A stretch of DNA of 7,782 nucleotides, from positions 1-7,782 of the forward strand of contig CALMVH010000183.1 in the NCBI GenBank assembly GCA_937873165.1. The letters are read 5' to 3'. This DNA comes from an uncultured Rhodospirillales bacterium (GTDB taxonomy: Bacteria; Pseudomonadota; Alphaproteobacteria; CALMVH01). The translations under genes and the position numbers were made by a program. The notes under the pieces are model-generated. The model searched no databases and was not told the origin of the DNA. It worked only from the letters and a program-made list of their open reading frames with translations. Positions within the stretch are counted from its first letter, which is position 1. Every line of letters begins with the position of its first letter. This document shows positions 1 through 5,993 of this stretch, piece after piece.

Positions 1-1
1 T

Positions 2-118
2 GCCGGTATGCCCCGACGATGTGGGCCACAGGCGGGGAAACCGGTTGAGTAGGATCGAAAACCACCATTCCTGCCGTGCACCATCCTCTACGAAGCCCTG
101 CGCCAGCATGCGGCGCAT
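2..118 (-). other. Unidentified partial open frame at left edge
   Basis: A minus-strand frame opens at an ATG at 118-116 (second in-frame ATG at 109-107) and stays open for 39 codons to the window edge. The translation begins MRRMLAQGFVEDGARQEWW; I do not recognise it. There is no Shine-Dalgarno sequence, and the first ATG sits in the far arm of a perfect hairpin, so if the frame is real the start at 109 may be the better one. A second minus-strand frame and one plus-strand frame are also open over much of this stretch, so the coding frame cannot be decided from 118 bases. It lies 43 bases downstream of the tRNA and has the same orientation. It could equally be non-coding. Confidence 0.2.
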
Positions 119-134
119 ATCTTTACAAGATATG
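116..134. repeat. Perfect 8-bp inverted repeat with 3-base loop
   Basis: CATATCTT (116-123) and AAGATATG (127-134) are exact reverse complements around a TAC loop. The hairpin lies 27 bases beyond the 3' end of the tRNA. It is AT-rich and has no T-run on either strand, so it does not look like a standard intrinsic terminator. It could help tRNA 3'-end processing or be an operator-like palindrome. Confidence 0.5.
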
Positions 135-160
135 TAGGGATGGATCTCGATTAGGAAAGT

Positions 161-235
161 TGGTGGCGGCGGAGGGATTTGAACCCCCGACCAAGGGATT
201 ATGATTCCCCTGCTCTACCGCTGAGCTACGCAGCC
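161..235 (-). tRNA. tRNA-Met (CAT), elongator type
   Basis: The minus strand folds as a full 75-nt tRNA including an encoded CCA. It has acceptor arms GGCTGCG and CGCCGCC, D stem GCTC/GAGC with an AGCGGTA loop, anticodon stem GGGGA/TCCCT with loop ATCATAA (anticodon CAT, U33 present), a 5-base variable region TGGTC, T stem GGGGG/CCCTC with loop TTCAAAT, discriminator A and CCA. The anticodon stem lacks the three consecutive G-C pairs of initiator tRNA, and the acceptor stem is paired at 1-72, so it is not the initiator. The body resembles alphaproteobacterial elongator tRNA-Met rather than the CAU-reading tRNA-Ile2, although lysidine-modified Ile2 cannot be strictly excluded. One oddity is a U-C mismatch at acceptor pair 4-69. 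It lies 78 bases downstream of the glucoamylase gene on the same strand. Confidence 0.95.
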
Positions 236-267
236 ATTTTCTTCCGACAAGCGGAGCCAGACCATGC

Positions 268-292
268 AAAACTCCCGCACGGAATGCAAGGG
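268..292 (-). terminator. Possible weak terminator after the operon
   Basis: On the minus strand, 22 bases past the GH15 stop codon, CCC-TT-GCA-TTCCG-TGC-GGG can form a six-pair hairpin with a two-base bulge, followed by AG and TTTT. The stem is short and the T-run is only four, so termination would be inefficient; the tRNA just downstream could be partly co-transcribed. Confidence 0.3.
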
Positions 293-313
293 GCTTCGCA
301 AGATTGTTTCCTG

Positions 314-2716
314 TCAGGCGGCAATCTGGGTGATAAAGTTCTCGCCTTCCCAACGATCCGCATCGCGCCACAGGAAGGTGAAGGTAACAGGCCGATCCGG
401 AGCAATACGGTCGGGTACGATGTCCAGATAGTGCAGGCCGAACCCCGTGGCGGTCGTGACTTCGTCGTGCGCCGTAGTCCAGAAATCGTTTGTCCAGCGG
501 ATGGTGGCGGCCGCGTTCGTCTGGATACGCAGGATTTTGCCGGGCGCGATCCGCGCGATGCGATGCCGGAACGACCAGATTTCGTAGTCCGATCCAGCCT
601 GCTGGTCGATGTAGCGTTCAACGGTATGCCTGGGCATGTCGAAGACGGTGCCATCCCTCAGCGACCGCAGCAGCTTCAGGTACTCGGCATGTGCCCAGAC
701 CAGGGGATTGCCCGAACCGGATGCCTGGCCGAGGAACAGCTCTCTTTCAGGAATGTCGGCGCTGTCCCATACCTGTTCGGGGATCATGCCGCCGATATTG
801 GCAAACGCTTCCATCGCGTTTCGCAACATTTCCGCCTGCCCAATGTCGCCCGCCAGCAGGGCGTAATGCGCGCGTTCCCCGGCCAGCAGCGGCCACGCGC
901 GCCCAACCCCTGTCTGCTTGAAGGCGCTGCCGTCCTCCTGTTCACCGTAGCCGTCACCGTTGTAACGGTGCCACGCCGGTCCGTTCGGCGTGTCTACCTT
1001 TAAAAGCTTGTCGATCAGGGCGACGGTGCCGAGGATACGCGGGTCGTCGGCTTTGCGAAGTCCAAACCGGACCAGCGCCAGCGCATCGGCCGATACAAGA
1101 TGATCGGCGCGGAAGAAGGCCTTGTCCTCCGTCACGTTCTTCAGCTTCAGGATCGCGTGCGTCTTGCCATGCGCGGGGTTGCCCACGTTGGGGGTTATCC
1201 GGTTGTAGTAACCCTGAACCCCATGTTCGGCGCACCAGTCGTTGCCGGTTATGTACATTCCACGGTCTATACCGGCGTGCCATGCATCCGCGGTTACGCG
1301 CAGGTACTCGGCCAACGCGGGTTCGTTGTTCCGGTCGGCGAATTTGGCGGCCGCCAGCAGGGCCGCGATCGAGGCCGCTACGGTAAAGGGTGTATATCCC
1401 GCTTCCTCCTCCCACCGGTCCTGCGGCGAGGATGGGCCTTCGGTCATGAGGTAGAGTGCGGCCCGGCGGATCATGGGCCAGTAACGGGCCGGGTCCAGGC
1501 AGGCATTCTCGCGGAAGATCAAATCCGCCAGCAGTATGGGCCGCGCCGTTTCGTCCATCTGGATTTTTGTCCAGTAGGGCGCGGCATCCAGCCCCAGGCA
1601 CTGTGCCCAGTGACCGTCCTCCTCCTGCACCGCTTCCAGGAAACCGAGAACCCGCAGGGCGTCCTCGAACGCCCCCGCCGCCAGCAAGCCGCCTGCCGCT
1701 TCGACCAGATCGCGGGGCCATGCGACATGATAGCCGCTCAGGTCGCCGTCGCCCCGTGAAAATCCCCAGGGGATCGACAGGCTGGCGATGATGCCGCCAG
1801 GGAAATCGGTGGCCTCGTGGGTCCGGATCACCTTGGTGGCGACCCGGTAGCAGTTCTTGCCATCCGATTTGCGGTTCCGGTCGAGCGGCAGCAGCGTCGA
1901 CTGCCAGCCTTTCCATTCCGCGACATAGGTCGATAGCGCGTTGTCGAAGCCGTTCAGCAGCCCGGCCCGGGCATGCATGCAGGCTTCCGCGACGGCGTGA
2001 CCGAAGCCAAGGACCAACAGGAACTCTCCGCCGCAGGCCTGCAAATCGATTTCGCCCGTCAGGCAGATATTGCCATCTTCGGCACGGGCATACTCCCAAT
2101 TCATCTTTTTGTGACGTTCGAGGTCGAGCGGACCATCGGAATGACCGACATAGCCCGCGCTGCGTTTCGCCCATGGCGCAGAGCTGGCCAGGGCCAACGC
2201 GCTGTGATCGCGTGATGCCAGCAGGACTTCCAGGCCGCGATGTTCGTCCGTCCACCCCGTGTTATGGCTGCCGCCATTGTCCAGGTGCGGCGCGACATAA
2301 GCATAAAGCCGGTAATCCCGCAGCGTACCGGTCAACGGGATAAATCGCACCCGTTGCAGCAGGACCGGGCGGGTGGGATCGGCGATGATCTCCTTTTCGA
2401 TACTGTAGTGGTTGTCCTTGCAGGTATTGGTCAGCCGGTATGCCGGTACGCCTTCCTCGATCGAGTCCACCTGCCGCGTGGTGTGGCGCTTTTCCTCGTT
2501 AACCCAGCTATGCCCGTCGCCAACGATCAGCCCCATGTCGCGAATGGCCGCCTGGTCGATACGCGGGTAATAAACCTCGTTCACGATCCCGTGGCTAAGC
2601 GTGAACCACAGCCTTTGCGACAGCGAGGTTCCCACGCCCGTTTTCGCGCTGGAGGTCCAGCGGGCAGGGATGCCGGGCTTGCCGGGCGCGTGATCGCGAT
2701 GCGATCCGAAGATCAC
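314..2716 (-). CDS. Glycoside hydrolase family 15 (glucoamylase-type)
   Basis: Predicted 800-residue inverting alpha-glucosidase of GH15 (glucan 1,4-alpha-glucosidase, glucodextranase or related), releasing beta-D-glucose from the non-reducing ends of alpha-glucans or oligosaccharides. The N-terminal beta-sandwich domain (about residues 10-265) begins with PGIPARWTSSAKTGVGTSLS and RLWFTLSHGIVNEVYYPR. The (alpha/alpha)6 catalytic domain follows: substrate-binding GYHVAWPRD (about 328-336), general-acid motif WEEEAGY (435-441), general base in PEQVWD (Glu647) and PLVWAHAEYLKLLRS (671-685). A beta-rich tail fills about 704-800. The GTG start at 2716 overlaps the GMC stop codon as GTGA; the first downstream ATG would remove conserved sequence. 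A GGGGAG lies only 2 bases from the GTG, so translational coupling is likely. No signal peptide is visible, which suggests a cytoplasmic enzyme. The family is certain, but the preferred linkage (alpha-1,4, alpha-1,6 or trehalose-like) cannot be read from the sequence. Confidence 0.95.
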   Translation of the reverse strand: MIFGSHRDHAPGKPGIPARWTSSAKTGVGTSLSQRLWFTLSHGIVNEVYYPRIDQAAIRDMGLIVGDGHSWVNEEKRHTTRQVDSIEEGVPAYRLTNTCKDNHYSIEKEIIADPTRPVLLQRVRFIPLTGTLRDYRLYAYVAPHLDNGGSHNTGWTDEHRGLEVLLASRDHSALALASSAPWAKRSAGYVGHSDGPLDLERHKKMNWEYARAEDGNICLTGEIDLQACGGEFLLVLGFGHAVAEACMHARAGLLNGFDNALSTYVAEWKGWQSTLLPLDRNRKSDGKNCYRVATKVIRTHEATDFPGGIIASLSIPWGFSRGDGDLSGYHVAWPRDLVEAAGGLLAAGAFEDALRVLGFLEAVQEEDGHWAQCLGLDAAPYWTKIQMDETARPILLADLIFRENACLDPARYWPMIRRAALYLMTEGPSSPQDRWEEEAGYTPFTVAASIAALLAAAKFADRNNEPALAEYLRVTADAWHAGIDRGMYITGNDWCAEHGVQGYYNRITPNVGNPAHGKTHAILKLKNVTEDKAFFRADHLVSADALALVRFGLRKADDPRILGTVALIDKLLKVDTPNGPAWHRYNGDGYGEQEDGSAFKQTGVGRAWPLLAGERAHYALLAGDIGQAEMLRNAMEAFANIGGMIPEQVWDSADIPERELFLGQASGSGNPLVWAHAEYLKLLRSLRDGTVFDMPRHTVERYIDQQAGSDYEIWSFRHRIARIAPGKILRIQTNAAATIRWTNDFWTTAHDEVTTATGFGLHYLDIVPDRIAPDRPVTFTFLWRDADRWEGENFITQIAA

Positions 2717-4365
2717 AGCTCCCCACGCCTGGCCATTGCCTTGATCCGGTCGCCGGTGCGGCAGGCAATCGCCTGGATCGTCAGCGAAGGATTGACGCCC
2801 CCGGTGGTCGGAAACACCGATCCGTCGCAAATCCACAGATTCGGGATATCCCAACTGCGGCAATCGGCGTTCACGACGCTGCTGCGCGGATCGTCACCCA
2901 TGCGTGCCGTACCGTACAAATGGTTGGTGTCGTCATCCTGGTCGAAGATGTCGTGCGCGTCGATGGCTTCCATCGCCTGACGCATGAAACCCAAGGCGTG
3001 CCTGATCATCGCCTTGTCGTTGTCGCACCATGAATACGTGACCTTCGGCACCGGCAGGCCGTACTGATCCTTTTCCCCGGTCAGCACGACCTGGTTGCGT
3101 TCCTGCGGCAGCATTTCGCCGACCATCTTCAATCCGACGACATGGTTATAGTCCTGCATCGATCGAACCAGCTCGGCCCCCCAAAGCTGGCGGGACGACA
3201 TCTGGGTCTTGGCCCACATGGCGGGCAGGGGGCCCTGGCTCATGTACGCGTAACCGCCGAAGAAATCCTTCTTGTCGTCGTAGTTCCAGTGTTCGGTCAG
3301 GGCCAAGGAAGGCGGCCCCTTGTAGCTGCGCACCTCGTCCTTCGATAGGCCCCACACCGCCTGGTTGGATTGCGTCATCAGGTACTTGCCGACCAGGCCC
3401 GAACTGTTCGCAAGCCCGTTGGGGAATTGCGGGTTGGCCGAGTTCAGCAACAGCCGGGGCGTTTCGATGGCATAGCCCGCGACCACCACGTTCTTCGCCC
3501 GCTGGAAACGCCACGCGCCCTCGCGAAGGTAATGCACGCCCGTCGCCTTGCCCGATGCATCGACCTCGACCCGGCCTACCATCGACAGGTCGCGGATCTC
3601 GGCGCCCGCTTTCAACGCGCGCGGGATCCAGGTGGTAAGAGCACTTTGCTTGGCGTTGGTGGAACAGCCTACGACGCAGAACCCCCGGTACATGCAGGGC
3701 GACGACAGCCCGCGCGGCGCGGATACGGTGGCAAGCGGGGTTTCGGTCCAGCCGATGCCCATCGCTTCGCACCCTTTGGCAAGCGCGTGGGCGGCGGCGT
3801 TCATCTCATGCGCACGGTAGGGGTAGCGTGGCCGCTTCGGACCCCAAGGGTACGTCACGGGTCCCGCGATCTTCAGCGCTTCCTCGGCCTCCGCGTAGTA
3901 TTTCCACATCTCGCGCCAGTCCAGCGGCCAGTCCAGGCCATAGCCCATGACGCTGCGCGACTTGAACCACTCCGGGCGGAACCGCAGCGATACCATGGCG
4001 AAATGCACCGTGCTGCCGCCCACCGCCTTGCCGCAGTTGTTGCCCCCGAGCTGCAACGGGTTCTCACCATCGACGATCCGGTCATCGGTCCAGTAAAGCT
4101 TGCTTTGCTCCGTCTCGTCCGAGGCGAAATCCTCGAGCGGACGCCAGTAAGCGCCGGCATCGAACCCTACAACGGAAAAGCCGCCCTCCGCCAGCTTGCA
4201 AGCCAGCGTCCCACCTCCCGCGCCGGTTCCAACGATCGCGAAATCGACTTCCTCGCTTTCCGCGTACTGGCGCATGGGAACCCAGCCGCCGATTCGGAAT
4301 ACATCCGGCGCACGCCCCTCGACCGCGCGCGGCGTTTTCTGCGGATCAGCGGCCGACACGGGCAT
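2713..4365 (-). CDS. GMC-family FAD dehydrogenase (sugar/gluconate DH-like)
   Basis: Predicted 550-residue flavoprotein dehydrogenase of the glucose-methanol-choline family, closest in pattern to the large subunit of membrane-bound gluconate or glucose dehydrogenases. The N-terminal FAD-binding motif VGTGAGGG gives Gly46, Gly48 and Gly51. NNCGKAVGGSTVHFAMVSLR is the second GMC signature. The C-terminus carries the active-site pair, His482 in NHLYGTARMG and Asn525 in GVNPSLTIQA. Cys224, Cys230 and Cys234 (C-x5-C-x3-C) match the spacing of the 3Fe-4S ligands known from Burkholderia cepacia FAD-glucose dehydrogenase. The ATG at 4365 has GGAAGG three bases upstream and overlaps the subunit 3 gene by 20 bases; an in-frame extension to 4476 would overlap far more and is unlikely. 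No Tat or Sec signal is visible. The substrate is unknown: glucose, gluconate, another aldose or a polyol are all possible. Neighbouring GH15 makes glucose or a glucoside attractive, as inference. Confidence 0.93.
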   Translation of the reverse strand: MPVSAADPQKTPRAVEGRAPDVFRIGGWVPMRQYAESEEVDFAIVGTGAGGGTLACKLAEGGFSVVGFDAGAYWRPLEDFASDETEQSKLYWTDDRIVDGENPLQLGGNNCGKAVGGSTVHFAMVSLRFRPEWFKSRSVMGYGLDWPLDWREMWKYYAEAEEALKIAGPVTYPWGPKRPRYPYRAHEMNAAAHALAKGCEAMGIGWTETPLATVSAPRGLSSPCMYRGFCVVGCSTNAKQSALTTWIPRALKAGAEIRDLSMVGRVEVDASGKATGVHYLREGAWRFQRAKNVVVAGYAIETPRLLLNSANPQFPNGLANSSGLVGKYLMTQSNQAVWGLSKDEVRSYKGPPSLALTEHWNYDDKKDFFGGYAYMSQGPLPAMWAKTQMSSRQLWGAELVRSMQDYNHVVGLKMVGEMLPQERNQVVLTGEKDQYGLPVPKVTYSWCDNDKAMIRHALGFMRQAMEAIDAHDIFDQDDDTNHLYGTARMGDDPRSSVVNADCRSWDIPNLWICDGSVFPTTGGVNPSLTIQAIACRTGDRIKAMARRGEL

Positions 4366-5008
4366 TGTCCTTCCGGGCCTGGTCTTCCTTGCCTTCCGAG
4401 GCTTCGGCGGCCTCCCACGAGTCGCGCTCGTTGTATCCCATCCGCACATAACCGCGCGGTGCGGCCGGTCCGCCAAACCCCATCTCGCTCCACGCCGCCG
4501 GATGGGCGTAGTACAAGGTTGCGATGTCGTGCGCGAGGCGGCTCTTGAAGAACTCCTTCGCAGTCATCGTGCCCCAGGCGGCATGGTCGAGTTCGCCTTT
4601 TTGCATCTGCTTCAGCACCAAGTCCTGGGTGCTGGGATCCAGCTGCGTGAACGAACGGTCGTACCGGGCCTGCATCTCCGTTTCCAGGGCGGCGAGGCCC
4701 TGCCGCCATGCCTCGCGCAGGCGCGGAGAGCCGGCGCTCCGGTATCCGTCGCCGACGTCTGCCACCAGCCGGTCGTCGACCAAGGCCGCGAGTGGCACAC
4801 GGGGGCGATCGTCCGGCTGCGGAATGATACGGTCGGCGATCGCCTCCAGCACGGCGAATTCAACCGGCGTCAGGAAGCGGGGTTCCCGGGGCACGTTCAG
4901 GCGCTTGTCGATGATCTCGCGCGTTTTATCGTTCCACGACAGGCTATTGCGCTTTGCCATGACATCGTAGCCGGGGAACCGGTCAACGCGGGATCCTGAG
5001 TCAGACAA
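4346..5008 (-). CDS. Gluconate 2-dehydrogenase subunit 3-like protein
   Basis: Predicted 220-residue small subunit of the Gluconate_2-dh3 family, which partners GMC dehydrogenases and often chaperones or exports the flavin subunit. Conserved-looking blocks are RFPGYDV (10-16), SWNDKTR (24-30), PVEFAVLEAIADRIIPQPDD, the DGYR segment, FF near the middle of the second half, and the C-terminal YYAHPAAWSEMGFGGPAAPR (166-185) followed by GYVRM. The tail after about residue 200 is charged and probably disordered. I chose the TTG at 5008 because it keeps the FPGYDV block and overlaps the upstream stop codon by 8 bases; the ATG at 4960 is the alternative (204 residues). Neither has a good ribosome binding site, fitting translational coupling to the upstream gene. 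Unlike classical members it has no twin-arginine signal peptide. Family assignment is from recalled motifs and from the GMC gene directly downstream. Confidence 0.88.
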   Translation of the reverse strand: MSDSGSRVDRFPGYDVMAKRNSLSWNDKTREIIDKRLNVPREPRFLTPVEFAVLEAIADRIIPQPDDRPRVPLAALVDDRLVADVGDGYRSAGSPRLREAWRQGLAALETEMQARYDRSFTQLDPSTQDLVLKQMQKGELDHAAWGTMTAKEFFKSRLAHDIATLYYAHPAAWSEMGFGGPAAPRGYVRMGYNERDSWEAAEASEGKEDQARKDNARVGR

Positions 5009-5855
5009 GACGCTTGGCTTCTATAATGCGCAGGGCCGCAAGGCCCGCCAGCGACAGGCCGGTGAAAGCAGGTGGCGCCGGCAGCGGCGGTCCGTCCAGC
5101 ATGTTCTGCCGCCAGTTGCGCCAGCCGCCCAAGGCCCTGTTCACGCCATAGGCATGGAACGCGACGCCGCCAAAACCCAGGAAGGCAGTCAGTCCAAGCC
5201 AAAGCCGCGTCCACGGATGCCTGCTGCCTTCCGGCAGCCACGCTAAACGCGCCATCAGGGCGGAGGCTATCGGCGGAAGGGTGACGGGCAGGTACATGCA
5301 CGGATTGTGGAACGCGCCCCGAAAATGCAGCAAAAAGCTTTCCGCCGACGTGCCGATGATGCCGAGGCTGGTTAGGGCCGCCAACCCGCGCCCAGAGGGC
5401 AGGCCCCAGATATGTGCGGGGGTAAAAGGCGCATAATGCCGGATGCGTTCACCGGCCGATCCAAGCGCGCCGGACATGGCGATGGCGGCGGGTGCGCCGA
5501 TCGGCGCACCGTAGAACAGGTTCTGCCAGTTGATCCCGCCCGTCCGCTTCATGACGTTGTATGTATGAAACGCCAGCCCCGCCGCGCCCGTAAGACCAGT
5601 CAGGATGTAAGCGCCATTGCGCAGCCCATGCGTGACGGCGCGCTGGTCGCGCATGCCATGGGCGCTGACGCCCAGCGCCAGGGCTGAAACCGCCAGGGGC
5701 GTGAACATCGCTTTGTTCTTGAACGAACCGCGGTAATGTTCGATGGCGCTGTCCATCAGCACCGACAGCGCCAGCACCGCGGCAGCCCGGTTCAGCTCGC
5801 GCGCGGCCTGCACGGCGTTGCTCCGGCGGCGATTTTTCCAGATCGGCAAAGACAT
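5001..5855 (-). CDS. Duplicated 8-TM membrane protein, possible GMC anchor
   Basis: I do not recognise a named family. From the ATG at 5855 it is 284 residues, mostly hydrophobic, with about eight membrane segments: roughly 24-38, 50-68, 81-99, 114-134, 157-176, 187-207, 217-238 and 256-275. It consists of two homologous halves. His40-Tyr-Arg-Gly-x-Phe-x-Asn-x-x-Met50-x-x-Pro53 reappears as His177-Phe-Arg-Gly-x-Phe-x-Asn-x-x-Met187-x-x-Pro190. AFHTYNV (95-101) reappears as AFHAYGV (232-238). GGINWQN (106-112) reappears as GG-x-x-NW-x-QN (243-251), and GAPIGAP as GPPLPAP. From His40 to His97 the halves align at a constant offset of 137 with no gap. It is first in the operon and overlaps the subunit 3 start by 8 bases. 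A membrane anchor or electron-transfer role for the dehydrogenase is inference. TTG 5987 and ATG 5960 are in-frame alternatives, but codons upstream of 5855 look non-coding and would nearly abolish the divergent promoter region. Confidence 0.8.
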   Translation of the reverse strand: MSLPIWKNRRRSNAVQAARELNRAAAVLALSVLMDSAIEHYRGSFKNKAMFTPLAVSALALGVSAHGMRDQRAVTHGLRNGAYILTGLTGAAGLAFHTYNVMKRTGGINWQNLFYGAPIGAPAAIAMSGALGSAGERIRHYAPFTPAHIWGLPSGRGLAALTSLGIIGTSAESFLLHFRGAFHNPCMYLPVTLPPIASALMARLAWLPEGSRHPWTRLWLGLTAFLGFGGVAFHAYGVNRALGGWRNWRQNMLDGPPLPAPPAFTGLSLAGLAALRIIEAKRLV

Positions 5856-5993
5856 GGAGGACTTAACGGCAACTCGCAACAACCGTTCCAGAAAGGGTGT
5901 GCGTCGAGCCAGCGAACGGGATAGGATCGTGCGTGATTGTTTTCGATAGGACAGAGTCATGATTTTAAAAATAACCTTGAAACTCAAGGAGCC
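5856..5993. promoter_or_regulatory. Divergent intergenic region, likely promoters
   Basis: This 138-base gap separates the minus-strand dehydrogenase operon from the plus-strand methyltransferase, so both promoters should lie here. It is AT-rich at its right end and contains ATTTTAAAAAT (5962-5972), a 5-bp inverted repeat around one base. I could not find a convincing -35/-10 pair on either strand. AAGGAG at 5986-5991 is the ribosome binding site of the methyltransferase. Confidence 0.4.

Noticed and set aside
161..235. tRNA as an integration site of a mobile element
   Set aside because: No integrase, direct repeat of the tRNA 3' end, or transposase is visible in the window.
123..371. Minus-strand open frame translating through the tRNA
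   Set aside because: Its sequence is a translated tRNA (SSAVEQGNHNPLVGGSNPS-like stretch), overlapping the GH15 3' end; a typical artefact.
179..1003. Long plus-strand frame (274 codons) opposite the GH15 gene
   Set aside because: It is antisense to a gene with clear catalytic motifs, has no recognisable domain, and long empty antisense frames are expected in GC-rich DNA.
2717..2863. Upstream extension of GH15 to an earlier start
   Set aside because: It would overlap the GMC C-terminus by 150 bases, and the extension reads as the out-of-frame GMC tail; the GTG at 2716 fits family length.
4366..4476. Upstream extension of the GMC protein
   Set aside because: The Arg/Pro/Lys-rich stretch is a shadow of the subunit 3 coding sequence; the ATG at 4365 has a Shine-Dalgarno sequence.
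3370..4548. Plus-strand frame of 392 codons opposite GMC and subunit 3
   Set aside because: Arg/Pro/Ala-rich composition with no domain; a mirror of the strongly biased codons of the real genes.
5856..5987. N-terminal extension of the 8-TM protein to TTG 5987 or ATG 5960
   Set aside because: Codon third positions there are not GC-biased as in the body of the gene, and it would leave almost no room for divergent promoters.
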